Shown here piece after piece: positions 33,874 through 43,613 of a stretch of 64,000 bases of DNA. The stretch is from positions 60,639 to 124,638 of the forward strand of contig JAJSZS010000004.1 in the NCBI GenBank assembly GCA_030262725.1, read 5' to 3'. Origin of the DNA: Candidatus Desulfofervidus auxilii (lineage in GTDB: Bacteria > Desulfobacterota > Desulfofervidia > Desulfofervidales > Desulfofervidaceae). The number at the start of each line of letters is the position of its first letter. Position 1 is the first letter of the stretch. Made by a program: the position numbers and the translations under genes. A model generated the notes under the pieces. That model saw nothing but the letters and a program-made list of their open reading frames with translations. It was not told the origin of the DNA and did not search any database.

Positions 33874-35199
33874 TTAAACTCCCTGTTTCAATGCTTTAAA
33901 AAAGGGATGGTCAATGCGTTCTGCTAAATCAATAACTGTTTTTGTATCACCACTTTTTAAAGCAAGATATGCTTCTATTTGATAATCTCTATGTTCTTCC
34001 CAGCGTTTTTTTACATCTTTTATAATTTCATTAAGAGCATAAAAGGCATCACCTGTCTCTTTTTCGGTCTCTCTAACCTTTGCTATTCTTTCATCACTTA
34101 TGCTTGCCCTATGCCAAAGTACATAAGGAAAAACTGCTTGTAAGTGTTCAAGTGTAACTTCTTTTTCTCCATTTATCCAAGCCATAGCCTTTGCATAACG
34201 AAACAAACTTTGTTCTGCTCGATGAGAAATACTGTAAATATCAGCACAAATATAATTTTTATAATGACAACCACCACAACGGGAAAAATCCTTTTGTAAC
34301 CCTTTTTGACAATAAACTTCTTGCCCTAAATAATCTAAAAAAAGCTCTACATCATCAGAAACAGAAATATTTTCAATCTCTTCTCTTATCTCCTCCATTT
34401 CTTCTCTAGTAGGAATTTTAACAGAAATGCCTTCTTCTTTTAATCTTTTTTCTAATTCTTTTTTAAATTCTTCAGAAACCTTTTCAATATATTTTACTAC
34501 TTTTTCAGCCTCTTCTGTCTTATTGTGATTCAAAACAAAATCAAGCATCTTCTTTGAAAGCTCTCTATGACTTAAAACTTTATCATCAATCCCCCTACGT
34601 ACAAATCTTTTCCTTATTGGATGGAGCCTTGCTGTTTCTACTGCCAAATCAAAACGGTCAAGAAGAGGTGGAATCAAACGAGTTGTACCCAAATCCTGAT
34701 AATTTATTGTTGCAAAAAACGCCTTTTTTTCTTTAAAAATAATTGTCTCTCCTCGCCAATTCCAGATATTTCTTTCCACTTCATTAAGGAGCATACTTTG
34801 CTTTCCTACTGGCAATCTATTTATCTCATCAATAATAACTACAGGAGCAAATGGCACTACACGCCATCTCACCACTTCTTTACCTTCTTTCTGCAAAGCA
34901 GCTAAATCTAAAGTAGCTTTTATCTTTTCCTCTGTTTGCTCAGGATGGCCAGAAATAGTAGTTGCTTGAACAAACTCAAGTGGAAGCCCTTTTACAAGAC
35001 TTGAAAGTCTTTCACTAGATGTAGTCTTACCACTTCCATAACCGCCAAAAATAAGCTCTTTTCCATTTAAAATAAGGGTAATAAGACCAAAAAGTGCAAC
35101 TGGCTCATACCGCTCTTGACAGATAAGCAATTCATCACCAAAATAAAAACGATCCTTTATTGTTTCATACAAGCTCCTTACTTTTTCAAGATTTTCCAT
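33874..35199 (-). CDS. MoxR-like AAA+ ATPase with a four-cysteine insert
   Basis: This 441-residue AAA+ protein of the MoxR type shows Walker A IFGGYGSGKTTSS, Walker B VVIIDEINRL, and the LLDRFDL sensor/arginine-finger region. After a long charged helical hairpin it carries four cysteines, C297, C308, C311 and C318, in a CX10CX2CX6C pattern, fit for zinc or a [4Fe-4S] cluster and unusual for the family as I know it. It is the first gene of the run AAA+, VWA, GXGXG, Ku, ligase, MerR-TPR. MoxR/VWA pairs remodel or activate partner proteins, often inserting metals or cofactors. No ribosome site is seen; the promoter predicts a leaderless start. Confidence 0.85.
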   Translation of the reverse strand: MENLEKVRSLYETIKDRFYFGDELLICQERYEPVALFGLITLILNGKELIFGGYGSGKTTSSERLSSLVKGLPLEFVQATTISGHPEQTEEKIKATLDLAALQKEGKEVVRWRVVPFAPVVIIDEINRLPVGKQSMLLNEVERNIWNWRGETIIFKEKKAFFATINYQDLGTTRLIPPLLDRFDLAVETARLHPIRKRFVRRGIDDKVLSHRELSKKMLDFVLNHNKTEEAEKVVKYIEKVSEEFKKELEKRLKEEGISVKIPTREEMEEIREEIENISVSDDVELFLDYLGQEVYCQKGLQKDFSRCGGCHYKNYICADIYSISHRAEQSLFRYAKAMAWINGEKEVTLEHLQAVFPYVLWHRASISDERIAKVRETEKETGDAFYALNEIIKDVKKRWEEHRDYQIEAYLALKSGDTKTVIDLAERIDHPFFKALKQGV

Positions 35200-35205
35200 A
35201 AATTA

Positions 35206-35234
35206 ATCGTAACTCAAATATCATGTTTAGCCAA
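35206..35234 (-). promoter_or_regulatory. promoter of the MoxR/VWA/Ku/ligase run
   Basis: Minus-strand TTGGCT (35229-35234), 17-base spacer, TACGAT (35206-35211); both boxes match four of six. The predicted start falls on the first base of the ATG at 35199, and no Shine-Dalgarno is present. Confidence 0.45.
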
Positions 35235-35252
35235 GATGTAATTAAAACTTTA

Positions 35253-35281
35253 TTGACATCTTTTAAACAGCAGCTTATCAT
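35253..35281 (+). promoter_or_regulatory. promoter of the HAD-argGH-dap operon
   Basis: TTGACA (35253-35258), exactly 17 bases, then TATCAT (35276-35281), the best sigma-70-type match in the window. Predicted start near 35288, two bases before ATG 35290: a leaderless mRNA. Confidence 0.75.
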
Positions 35282-35289
35282 GCAATACG

Positions 35290-35973
35290 ATGAAACTAGT
35301 GTTATTTGATGTTGATAATACATTGATAAGAACACCAAAAAGCCACATTTTTGCATTTTTAAGTGCCATAAAAGATGTTTATGGAATTGAAATTACTCTA
35401 GAGGAATTCAAAAAAGCTGATACACCAGGTCTAACAGATCCAGAAATTTTATTTTCTGTTTTAGCAGACAAAATAAGTAAAAATTTTATTGAAGAAAAAC
35501 TTCTTTTTTGTTTAAAACAGATTGAAATTTCTTTTCCAAAATATTTAATAAATGAAACATTAGAAATATTGCCTGGAGTAAAAAAATTGCTGGAAATTCT
35601 TATAAAAAATAACACAGCTTTAGGTATTGTTACTGGAAATTTAGAATCCATAGCTTGGAAAAAATTGAAAAAAGCTAATATTGATTTTTATTTCAGTATA
35701 GGTGCCTTTGGAAGTGATTTAAAACAAAGGGCTGATTTAGTTAAGCTGGCGATAAAAAGGGCAAAAAAGCATTTTAATCAATCTTTTGATTTTATATATC
35801 TTATTGGTGATACACCAAGGGATGTAGCTGCAGGTAAAAAAGTAGGAATAAACACTATTGCAGTAGCCACAGGCAATTGTCCTAAAGAAGTTCTTAAAGA
35901 AACAGAAGCTGATTTGGTAGTAGAAAATTTATTAGAAAATAAATTACTTGAATATTTAAATGTAAAAAGATGA
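35290..35973 (+). CDS. HAD-superfamily phosphatase (phosphoglycolate phosphatase-like)
   Basis: This 227-residue haloacid dehalogenase-family hydrolase has motif [11 protein letters not shown] (nucleophile D8, acid D10), motif II GIVTGN, motif III lysine near LKQRADLVK, and motif [19 protein letters not shown] helical cap lies between motifs I and II. The pattern resembles Gph phosphoglycolate phosphatases, but the substrate cannot be assigned. It is the first gene of a long operon that continues at once with argG (four-base ATGA overlap). The start codon is about two bases from the predicted transcription start. Confidence 0.85.
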   Translation: MKLVLFDVDNTLIRTPKSHIFAFLSAIKDVYGIEITLEEFKKADTPGLTDPEILFSVLADKISKNFIEEKLLFCLKQIEISFPKYLINETLEILPGVKKLLEILIKNNTALGIVTGNLESIAWKKLKKANIDFYFSIGAFGSDLKQRADLVKLAIKRAKKHFNQSFDFIYLIGDTPRDVAAGKKVGINTIAVATGNCPKEVLKETEADLVVENLLENKLLEYLNVKR

Positions 35974-37175
35974 AAAAAGAAATTGGCAAAATAGTACTAG
36001 CTTATTCAGGAGGATTAGATACTTCAGTAATTTTAAAATGGCTTAAGGAAAAATATGAATGTGAGGTAATTGCTTTTGTAGCAGATGTAGGTCAGGAAGA
36101 AGAACTTGAAGGACTTGAAGAGAAAGCAAAAGCAACAGGAGCAGATAAATTTTATTTAGTAGATTTAAAAGAAGAGTTTGTCCGTGATTTTGTATTTCCT
36201 GCTTTTAGAGCAAATGCTGTTTATGAAGCAGGGTATCTTTTGGGAACTTCTTTAGCAAGACCTGTAATTGCCAAAAAGCAAGTAGAGATTGCTTTAGAAG
36301 AAAGGGCAGATGCTGTAGCACATGGGGCAACGGGTAAAGGAAATGATCAAGTAAGATTTGAACTTACTTACATGGCATTAGCACCGCATCTAAAAATCAT
36401 TGCTCCTTGGAGGGAATGGAATTTTAAAGGAAGGAGTGATTTAATTACTTATGCTCAAAAAAAAGGCATTCCAGTAGAAGTTACTTTAGAAAAACCATAC
36501 AGTATAGATAGAAATCTTTTGCATATTAGTTATGAAGGAGGTATTCTAGAAGACCCATGGAAAGATCCACCTCAAGATATGTTTAAGCTTACTATTGCAC
36601 CAGAAAAGGCTCCGGATGAACCAGAAGAGATTACAATAAAGTTTGAGAAAGGAAATCCAGTAGCAATAAATGATGAAGAATTAAGTCCGGCAAATTTACT
36701 TTCCTATCTTAATAAAATAGGTGGCAGGCATGGCATAGGACGCTTGGATATTGTTGAAAATCGTTTTGTTGGCATTAAGTCTAGAGGTGTATATGAAACA
36801 CCTGGTGGTACTATATTAAGAATTGCCCATCAGGCACTTGAGACAATTACTATGGATAGAGAAGTAATGCATTTAAGGGATAGTCTTATTCCTCGTTATG
36901 CAGAATTGATATACTATGGTTTTTGGTTCTCTCCAGAAAGAGAAGTCTTACAGACCTTTATGGACAAATCTCAAGAGAATGTAACTGGAGAGGTACGGTT
37001 AAAGCTTTATAAAGGACAATGTATAGTAGTAGGAAGGCGCTCTCCCTATAGCCTTTATTCACCTGAATTGGCTACTTTTGAAGCAGGCACAGGCTATACA
37101 CCAAAAGATGCAGAAGGTTTTATCAGATTACATGGTCTCCGCTTAAGGATGTGGCATCAACGAGGTAAACGATGA
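35970..37175 (+). CDS. argG: argininosuccinate synthase
   Basis: ArgG joins citrulline and aspartate with ATP to form argininosuccinate, the penultimate step to arginine. The 401-residue protein starts [21 protein letters not shown], the N-type ATP pyrophosphatase loop (SGGLDTS), and contains [24 protein letters not shown] and [14 protein letters not shown]. Length is standard. It overlaps the HAD gene and argH by four bases each, so three proteins are translationally coupled. No ArgR box is evident upstream of the operon. Confidence 0.97.
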   Translation: MKKEIGKIVLAYSGGLDTSVILKWLKEKYECEVIAFVADVGQEEELEGLEEKAKATGADKFYLVDLKEEFVRDFVFPAFRANAVYEAGYLLGTSLARPVIAKKQVEIALEERADAVAHGATGKGNDQVRFELTYMALAPHLKIIAPWREWNFKGRSDLITYAQKKGIPVEVTLEKPYSIDRNLLHISYEGGILEDPWKDPPQDMFKLTIAPEKAPDEPEEITIKFEKGNPVAINDEELSPANLLSYLNKIGGRHGIGRLDIVENRFVGIKSRGVYETPGGTILRIAHQALETITMDREVMHLRDSLIPRYAELIYYGFWFSPEREVLQTFMDKSQENVTGEVRLKLYKGQCIVVGRRSPYSLYSPELATFEAGTGYTPKDAEGFIRLHGLRLRMWHQRGKR

Positions 37176-38542
37176 AACTTTGGGGGGGCAGATTTTCTAA
37201 AGAAACAGCTAAAGAAGTAGAAGAATTTACAAGCTCCCTTTCTTTTGATAAACGGCTTTATAAACAAGATATTTTTGGAAGCATTGCTCATGTAAAAATG
37301 CTTTCAAAACAAGGTATTATTTCAGAAAAAGATGCAAAAGCTATTATTAAAGCTTTAGAAGAAATTAAAAAAGAGATTGAAAAAGGTAATTTTAAATTTC
37401 TTCCTTCTGATGAAGATATTCATACTGCAATTGAACGGGTTTTAAGAGAAAAATTAGGTAATATTGCAGCCAAATTACATACCGCCAGAAGTAGAAATGA
37501 TCAGATTGTTTTAGATATGCGTCTTTTTTTAAAAGAAGAAATAAAAGAAATAATTAAACTTATACAAAATTTACAAAAAGTTCTTTTAAGCTTAGCAAAG
37601 AAAAATATAGATATTATTCTTCCAGGATACACGCATTTGCAACGTGCTCAACCTGTGCTTTTATCTCACCATTTATTAGCCTATGTAGAGATGTTTAAAC
37701 GGGATATAGAGAGATTTAAAGATTGCTATAGAAGAGTAGATGTTATGCCTCTTGGAAGCGCTGCTTTGGCTGGAACATCTTTCCCAATAGACAGAGATTA
37801 TGTAGCAGAATTATTAGGATTTTCTCAAATAAGTCAAAATAGCATGGATGCTGTAAGTGATAGGGATTTTATATTGGAATTTTTAAGTAATTCTACCATC
37901 CTTGCTATGCATTTAAGTCGGATGGCTGAAGAATTAATAATTTGGAATACACAGGAATTTAACTTTATTGAAATAGATGATGCCTTTTGCACAGGTAGCA
38001 GCATCATGCCTCAGAAAAAAAATCCAGATGTGCTTGAACTTATTAGAGGTAAAACTGGACGAGTGTATGGCAATCTAATAGCAGTTTTAACCATGATGAA
38101 AGGGTTGCCTTTAACTTATAATCGGGATATGCAGGAAGATAAGGAACCTTTATTTGACACAATTGATACTATTAAACCTTCATTAAAATTATTAGCCATT
38201 TTATGGGAAAATATAAAATTCAAAAAAGAAAATATGATTAAAGCAACTGAAAAAGGATTTTTACTTGCTACTGATTTGGCAGATTATTTAGTAACAAAAG
38301 GATTGCCATTTCGTGAAGCTCATAATTTAGTAGGGGAAATAGTTAAATATTGTCAAGAAAAAGGGAAAGAACTTTATGAACTTTCTATAAAAGAAATTAA
38401 GAAATTTTCTGATTTGTTTGAAGATGACATAAAAGAAGTACTTAATATAGAAAATGCTATTAAAAGGAAAAAATCTTTTGGAGGTACTGCCCCAGATGAA
38501 GTAAAAAGACAAATAGAACTTATAGAGAGGGAGATTCAATGA
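37172..38542 (+). CDS. argH: argininosuccinate lyase
   Basis: ArgH splits argininosuccinate to arginine and fumarate. The 456-residue protein opens with [10 protein letters not shown] and contains [28 protein letters not shown] and the superfamily signature [23 protein letters not shown] with the catalytic serine loop. It overlaps argG and, by ATGA, the small lipoprotein gene that follows. Together with argG it covers the last two steps of arginine synthesis; the earlier arg genes are not in the window. Confidence 0.97.
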   Translation: MKLWGGRFSKETAKEVEEFTSSLSFDKRLYKQDIFGSIAHVKMLSKQGIISEKDAKAIIKALEEIKKEIEKGNFKFLPSDEDIHTAIERVLREKLGNIAAKLHTARSRNDQIVLDMRLFLKEEIKEIIKLIQNLQKVLLSLAKKNIDIILPGYTHLQRAQPVLLSHHLLAYVEMFKRDIERFKDCYRRVDVMPLGSAALAGTSFPIDRDYVAELLGFSQISQNSMDAVSDRDFILEFLSNSTILAMHLSRMAEELIIWNTQEFNFIEIDDAFCTGSSIMPQKKNPDVLELIRGKTGRVYGNLIAVLTMMKGLPLTYNRDMQEDKEPLFDTIDTIKPSLKLLAILWENIKFKKENMIKATEKGFLLATDLADYLVTKGLPFREAHNLVGEIVKYCQEKGKELYELSIKEIKKFSDLFEDDIKEVLNIENAIKRKKSFGGTAPDEVKRQIELIEREIQ

Positions 38543-38697
38543 AAATTTTTTTAATTTTAATTATTTTCTTATTTCTTTTTAATTGTGGGGTAAAAACACC
38601 TCCAGAGGTGCCAAAGAAAGAAAGTTATTCAAGAGGGACAAAATGCACCACTTTCATTATAAAAATGGAGAGCTATATGCCGAAGATGTCCCTTTAA
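38539..38697 (+). CDS. tiny LptM/YifL-like lipoprotein overlapping lysA
   Basis: This 52-codon frame starts by ATGA overlap with argH and encodes [19 protein letters not shown] followed by TPPEVPKK. A short hydrophobic signal, a lipobox FNC and then CGxK with prolines is the pattern of LptM (YifL), a small outer-membrane lipoprotein that helps mature the LptD translocon. YifL-like genes sit before lysA or dapF in many proteobacteria, as here. The last 19 codons overlap the lysA start in another frame, so only the first 35 residues are likely conserved. The family call rests on motif and place, not on a search. Confidence 0.65.
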   Translation: MKIFLILIIFLFLFNCGVKTPPEVPKKESYSRGTKCTTFIIKMESYMPKMSL

Positions 38698-39899
38698 GAA
38701 AGATTGCTGAAGAAGTAGGAACTCCCTGTTATATTTATAGTCAGGCTACACTTACTCATCATTTCAATGTCTTTGACCATGCTTTTAAAAACATACCTCA
38801 TCTTACCTGCTATTCTGTAAAGGCAAATAGTAATATTGCTCTTTTACACCTTTTTGCTTCTTTGGGTGGTGGAGCAGATGTAGTTTCAGGAGGAGAACTG
38901 TTTAAGGCTTTAAAAGCAGGGGTCTCACCAAAAAAAATTGTCTTTTCTGGTGTAGGCAAAACAGAAGAAGAAATAGAAATGGCACTTAAAACAGGTATTT
39001 TAATGTTTAATGTAGAATCTGAAGCAGAACTTGAGACAATAGAAAAGATAGCTAAAAGATTAGAAAAAAAAGCCCCTATTGCCTTAAGAGTTAATCCAGA
39101 TATTGATCCCAAAACACATCCCTATATCTCTACTGGTTTAAAAAAACATAAATTTGGTATTGAAATGTCACAAGCAAAAGAGCTTTATTTTAAAGCATTA
39201 AAAATGCCTCATTTAGAAATAATTGGTATTGATTGCCATATCGGTTCACAGGTAACTAGCTTGGCACCTTTTCTTGAAGCATTGGAGCGAATTAAATTAC
39301 TTTGGCATGAATTGGAAAAAAAAGGTATAAAACTAAATTATCTGGATATGGGAGGAGGATTAGGTATTCCCTATCATGAAGAAGAACCACCACATCCAAC
39401 AGATTATGCAAAAGCTATTATAGAGGCAGCAAAGGATTTACATTGCACATTGATTTTTGAGCCAGGACGGGTTATTGTAGGAAATGCTGGTATATTATTA
39501 GTCAAGGTATTATATCTAAAAAAAACAAGTGAAAAACAATTTGTTATTGTAGATGGTGCCATGAATGACCTCATTCGTCCAAGTCTTTATGGAGCTTATC
39601 ATGAAATAAAACCTATCATTAAAAAAGATGGTCCTAAAATTTTAGCTGATATAGTAGGCCCTATATGTGAAACAACAGATTTCTTTGCCAGAGATAGAGA
39701 AATATCCTCTATTAAAAAGGGAGATTTATTAGCAATAATGAGTGCTGGTGCCTATGGTTTTGTAATGAGCTCAAATTATAATTCTCGTCTAAGATCACCA
39801 GAAGTGCTTGTCAATGGAGAAAAATACTGGGTTATTCGGCGGCGTGAGAGCTATGAAGATTTGGTAAGGCTTGAGGAGATCCCAGCATGGCTGAAATAG
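38643..39899 (+). CDS. lysA: diaminopimelate decarboxylase
   Basis: LysA converts meso-diaminopimelate to lysine with PLP. I start at ATG 38643 (418 aa) because an AGAGGG site precedes it and MHHFHYKNGELYAEDVPLRK matches the family start; an earlier in-frame start at 38583 falls inside the small lipoprotein gene. Key sites are the PLP lysine K60 in CYSVKANSN, DVVSGGEL, GLKKHKFG, DCHIGSQ, EPGR and the Cys-containing GPICETTDF. The 3' end overlaps dapF by 13 bases. It belongs to a lysA-dapF-dapA-dapB-dapL block that covers lysine and murein diaminopimelate supply. Confidence 0.96.
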   Translation: MHHFHYKNGELYAEDVPLRKIAEEVGTPCYIYSQATLTHHFNVFDHAFKNIPHLTCYSVKANSNIALLHLFASLGGGADVVSGGELFKALKAGVSPKKIVFSGVGKTEEEIEMALKTGILMFNVESEAELETIEKIAKRLEKKAPIALRVNPDIDPKTHPYISTGLKKHKFGIEMSQAKELYFKALKMPHLEIIGIDCHIGSQVTSLAPFLEALERIKLLWHELEKKGIKLNYLDMGGGLGIPYHEEEPPHPTDYAKAIIEAAKDLHCTLIFEPGRVIVGNAGILLVKVLYLKKTSEKQFVIVDGAMNDLIRPSLYGAYHEIKPIIKKDGPKILADIVGPICETTDFFARDREISSIKKGDLLAIMSAGAYGFVMSSNYNSRLRSPEVLVNGEKYWVIRRRESYEDLVRLEEIPAWLK

Positions 39900-40723
39900 A
39901 AGATTTTAATGGACTTAAATTTTACAAATTAACTGGAAGCGGCAATGACTTCATTATCATAGATGACCGTAAGGAAAAAATAAAAGAAAAAAATTTTTCA
40001 TTTTTGGCTTCTCGTCTTTGCCGAAGACAATGGTCTATTGGTGCAGATGGTCTAATTATTATTCGTAATTCAAAAAAAGCTAATTTTAAATGGCACTTTT
40101 TCAATGCAGACGGTAGCGAAGCAGAGATGTGTGGTAATGGTGGAAGGTGTGTTGCACGTTTAGCTTATGATTTAGGTATAACTAAAGAGAAGCTTACTTT
40201 TGAAACAAAATCAGGGATTATCTATGCTGAAGTAGAAGAAAATAAAGTAAAACTTTCTCTTACACCACCATCTGATTTAAAGTTAAATATTAGATTAAAA
40301 CTTAATGAAAAAGACTATATTGCACATTTTGTTAATACTGGTGTACCTCATACTATAATTCTTGTTGAAGACTTAGAAAATATCCCAGTAAAGGAGCTCG
40401 GAAGGAAAATACGTTTTCATCCTTATTTTCAGCCAGCAGGCACAAATGTAGATTTTGTTCGTATTATTTCAGAAAAAGAAATAGAAATACGCACTTATGA
40501 AAGAGGGGTAGAAGATGAAACTTTAGCCTGTGGTACTGGAGCAGTAGCAAGCGCAGTAATTGCTTTTAAACTTAAAAAATTAAAATCACCAATAAAAGTA
40601 AAAACAAAAAGTGGAGAAATATTAGAGATATTTTTTAATGAAAAGCTTACAGAAGTTTTTTTAAGAGGAGAAACAAGATTTATTTGTGAGGGTAAGATCT
40701 TTGACGAAGCTTTGAAAGAATGA
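39887..40723 (+). CDS. dapF: diaminopimelate epimerase
   Basis: DapF interconverts LL- and meso-diaminopimelate without cofactor, using two cysteines. Both are visible: MCGNGGRC and ACGTGA. The start LKFYKLTGSGNDFIIIDDR and GTNVDFV are family hallmarks; 278 residues is normal. It overlaps lysA by 13 bases and is followed 18 bases later by dapA. The presence of DapF together with DapL fits the aminotransferase route, where LL-DAP is made directly and then epimerised. Confidence 0.96.
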   Translation: MAEIEDFNGLKFYKLTGSGNDFIIIDDRKEKIKEKNFSFLASRLCRRQWSIGADGLIIIRNSKKANFKWHFFNADGSEAEMCGNGGRCVARLAYDLGITKEKLTFETKSGIIYAEVEENKVKLSLTPPSDLKLNIRLKLNEKDYIAHFVNTGVPHTIILVEDLENIPVKELGRKIRFHPYFQPAGTNVDFVRIISEKEIEIRTYERGVEDETLACGTGAVASAVIAFKLKKLKSPIKVKTKSGEILEIFFNEKLTEVFLRGETRFICEGKIFDEALKE

Positions 40724-40741
40724 AATAAAAGGAGGAAAATC

Positions 40742-41614
40742 ATGTTTAAAGGTGCAATTACAGCCTTAGTAACACCTTTTAAAGATGGTGAAGTAGATGA
40801 AGAGGCTTATAGGAATTTGATTGAATGGCAAATAGAACAGGGAATAGATGGTCTTGTACCAGTAGGAACAACTGGAGAATCAGCTACTTTATCTCATGAA
40901 GAGCATAAAAGAGTAGTAAAAATTTGTGTTGAGACAGTGAAAAAGAGGGTGCCTGTAATTGCAGGTGCAGGTTCAAATTCTACTAGAGAAGCATTAGATT
41001 TAGTAGAATTTGCTAAAGAAGTTGGAGCAGATGCTGCTTTATTAGTTACACCATATTATAATAAGCCTACTCAAGAAGGGCTTTATCAGCACTATAAGTA
41101 TTTAGCTGAAAAGACTGGTTTCCCTTTAGTACTTTACAATGTACCTAGCAGAACTAGTGTGAACCTCTTACCACAAACTGTAGCCCGCTTAGCTGAAATA
41201 AAAAATATTGTGGCTATTAAAGAAGCTTCAGGAAGTTTGAAGCAGGCTAGCGAAATTGTCTCCCTTTGTGGCGATAAGATTACAGTCATATCAGGCGATG
41301 ACTTTAATACTTTACCCCTATTATCTATTGGAGCTACTGGAGTAATTTCTGTAGCCAGTAATGTTATGCCAAAGGAAGTAAGTGAAATGTGTCATGCCTT
41401 CTTTGAAAATGATTTAGAAAAAGCAAAAAATATTCATTTTAAGCTCTTTCCTTTATTTCAGGCTATGTTTTATGAAACAAATCCTATTCCAGTAAAAACT
41501 GCCCTTGGATTAATGGGAAAAATTAAGCCTGAATTACGTTTGCCCTTATGTCCAATGTCTGAAGCAAATTTAGCAAAATTAAAAGAAGTTTTAAGTAATT
41601 TAGGACTAATTTAG
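40742..41614 (+). CDS. dapA: 4-hydroxy-tetrahydrodipicolinate synthase
   Basis: DapA condenses pyruvate with aspartate semialdehyde, the committed step to diaminopimelate. The 290-residue TIM-barrel protein has GAITALVTPFKDGEVD, PVGTTGESATLSHEEH, YNVPSRTSVN, the Schiff-base lysine in IVAIKEASGSL, and SGDDFNTLP. An AGGAGG ribosome site precedes its ATG. It sits between dapF and dapB. Feedback by lysine is usual in the family but cannot be read here. Confidence 0.97.
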   Translation: MFKGAITALVTPFKDGEVDEEAYRNLIEWQIEQGIDGLVPVGTTGESATLSHEEHKRVVKICVETVKKRVPVIAGAGSNSTREALDLVEFAKEVGADAALLVTPYYNKPTQEGLYQHYKYLAEKTGFPLVLYNVPSRTSVNLLPQTVARLAEIKNIVAIKEASGSLKQASEIVSLCGDKITVISGDDFNTLPLLSIGATGVISVASNVMPKEVSEMCHAFFENDLEKAKNIHFKLFPLFQAMFYETNPIPVKTALGLMGKIKPELRLPLCPMSEANLAKLKEVLSNLGLI

Positions 41615-41624
41615 AGGAGAAAAA

Positions 41625-42431
41625 ATGATTAAAACTATTGTAGCTGGTATTTGTGGAAGAATGGGCTCTACTATTGCTCGCTTAGTATATGCAGACAAAG
41701 ATATGGAGCTTTGTGGTGGTTTTGAAAGATCGGATCATCCAAAAATAGGTGCAGATATAGGCGAAGTCATTGGTATAGGTCAGCTTGGGATTAAGATTGT
41801 TGAAAATCTAGAAGAAATAATTGAAAAAGCAGATGTTATTATTGATTTTACTTTCCATACTGCTTCATTAAATCATCTTAAAATTGCCAAACAATATAAT
41901 AAGCCTATTGTTATTGGAACAACGGGATTTACACAACAAGAGATAGAAGAAATGAAAAAAATGGCAGATGAAGTTAAATGTGTGTTAAGTCCGAATATGA
42001 GTGTTGGAGTAAACTTATTATTTAAAGTTGTACCGCAGATAGCTACTATATTAGGCGAAGATTATGATATAGAAATTGTAGAAATGCATCACCGGATGAA
42101 AAAAGATGCTCCTAGTGGTACGGCTGTAAAATTAGCCCAGCTCATTGCTCAAGCAATGAATAGAGATCTGGACAAGGTAGGAGTGTATGGAAGAAAAGGA
42201 ATAGTTGGTGAAAGAAAATCCGAAGAGATTGGAGTGCTTGCCCTAAGGGGTGGTGATGTAGTAGGAGAACATACTATTTATTTTGCTGGTTTGGGTGAAA
42301 GGATTGAAGTAACTCATCGTGCCTCTTCAAGAGAGACCTTTGCTAGAGGGGCATTAAGGGCAGCTAAATGGATTGTAAAACAAAGAGAAAATGGAATTTA
42401 TGATATGCTTGATGTATTGGGATTGAAATAG
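41625..42431 (+). CDS. dapB: 4-hydroxy-tetrahydrodipicolinate reductase
   Basis: DapB reduces the DapA product to tetrahydrodipicolinate with NAD(P)H. The 268-residue protein shows the dinucleotide loop VAGICGRMGSTIARL, IDFTFHTASLNHL, GTTGFT, SPNMSVGVNLLF and the substrate motif MHHRMKKDAPSGTAVKLA. Length is standard. A GAGGAG site precedes the ATG; ten bases separate it from dapA and nine from dapL, typical operon spacing. Confidence 0.97.
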   Translation: MIKTIVAGICGRMGSTIARLVYADKDMELCGGFERSDHPKIGADIGEVIGIGQLGIKIVENLEEIIEKADVIIDFTFHTASLNHLKIAKQYNKPIVIGTTGFTQQEIEEMKKMADEVKCVLSPNMSVGVNLLFKVVPQIATILGEDYDIEIVEMHHRMKKDAPSGTAVKLAQLIAQAMNRDLDKVGVYGRKGIVGERKSEEIGVLALRGGDVVGEHTIYFAGLGERIEVTHRASSRETFARGALRAAKWIVKQRENGIYDMLDVLGLK

Positions 42432-42440
42432 GAGGCTAAT

Positions 42441-43613
42441 ATGGATTTTCCATTTGCAGAACGATTAAGACAATTGCCACCTTACCTTTTTGCTGAATTG
42501 GATAGGTTAAAAGAAGAGACCATAGCAAAGGGTGTTGATGTCATTGATTTGGGAGTTGGTGATCCAGATATCCCTACCCCATCACATATTGTAGAGAAAT
42601 TAAAGAAAGCGGCAGAAAGACCAGAAAATCATCGTTATCCCAGTTATGTTGGGATGCTTTCCTTTAGACAGGCAGTAGCTGAGTGGTATGAAAGACGTTT
42701 TGGGATAAAACTTAATCCTAAAAGAGAAGTTTTAACGCTTATTGGCTCTAAAGAGGGAATTGCCCATCTGCCTTTGGCTTTCATAAATCCAGGAGATATT
42801 GTTTTAGTACCTACACCAGCTTATCCTGTCTATCATATTGGTACTATATTTGCTGGTGGTAAACCATATTTTATGCCCCTTCTTGAAGAAAATGGCTTTT
42901 TACCAGACTTGGATAAAATTCCTTCTGACATTGCTAGGAAGGCAAAGATAATGTTTTTAAATTATCCTAACAATCCAACAGCAGCAGTAGCTGAAACAGA
43001 TTTTTTTGAAAAAGTAGTTGCTTTTGCAAGAAAATATGAAATTATGGTCTGCCATGATGCTGCTTATACAGAATTATATTATGACAATTATAAACCTATA
43101 AGCTTTTTAAATATTCCTGGAGCAAAGGATGTAGGAATTGAATTTCATTCTTTATCTAAAACTTATAATATGACTGGATGGCGAATAGGTTTTGCTGTAG
43201 GCAATGAAAAAATTATTTCTGGTTTAGGAAAGATAAAAAGCAATGTTGATTCAGGTGTATTTCAAGCAATACAGGAAGCAGGTATCACTGCTCTTGAGAG
43301 TGATGAATCTATTGTAGAAAAAAACCGCAAGATTTATCAAGAAAGACGCGATTTAATGGCAAATGGTTTAAAAGAATTGGGATTTAAATTAGATATACCT
43401 AAAGCAACTTTTTATTTATGGGTAAAAGTACCTGAAGGATATAGCTCAGAAAAATTTTGTCAATTATTGTTAACTCAAGCAGGTATTGTTGTAACACCAG
43501 GTCATGGATTTGGAGAACCAGGTGAAGGTTATTTTAGAATAGCTTTAACTGTTTCTATTCAGAGATTGAAAGAGGCTTTGAAACGCTTAAAAAATTTAAA
43601 ATTTTATGCATAA
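42441..43613 (+). CDS. dapL: LL-diaminopimelate aminotransferase
   Basis: This 390-residue class I PLP aminotransferase has [51 protein letters not shown] and the PLP lysine in [18 protein letters not shown]. The N-terminal phrase and its place directly after dapB identify it as DapL, which makes LL-diaminopimelate from tetrahydrodipicolinate in one step and replaces DapD, DapC and DapE. None of those genes is seen nearby, in line with the DapL pathway. It overlaps folK by eight bases. Confidence 0.9.
   Translation: MDFPFAERLRQLPPYLFAELDRLKEETIAKGVDVIDLGVGDPDIPTPSHIVEKLKKAAERPENHRYPSYVGMLSFRQAVAEWYERRFGIKLNPKREVLTLIGSKEGIAHLPLAFINPGDIVLVPTPAYPVYHIGTIFAGGKPYFMPLLEENGFLPDLDKIPSDIARKAKIMFLNYPNNPTAAVAETDFFEKVVAFARKYEIMVCHDAAYTELYYDNYKPISFLNIPGAKDVGIEFHSLSKTYNMTGWRIGFAVGNEKIISGLGKIKSNVDSGVFQAIQEAGITALESDESIVEKNRKIYQERRDLMANGLKELGFKLDIPKATFYLWVKVPEGYSSEKFCQLLLTQAGIVVTPGHGFGEPGEGYFRIALTVSIQRLKEALKRLKNLKFYA

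Noticed and set aside
38583..38642. Earlier lysA start
   Set aside because: It lies inside the small lipoprotein gene and lacks a ribosome site, while ATG 38643 has AGAGGG and a family-like start.
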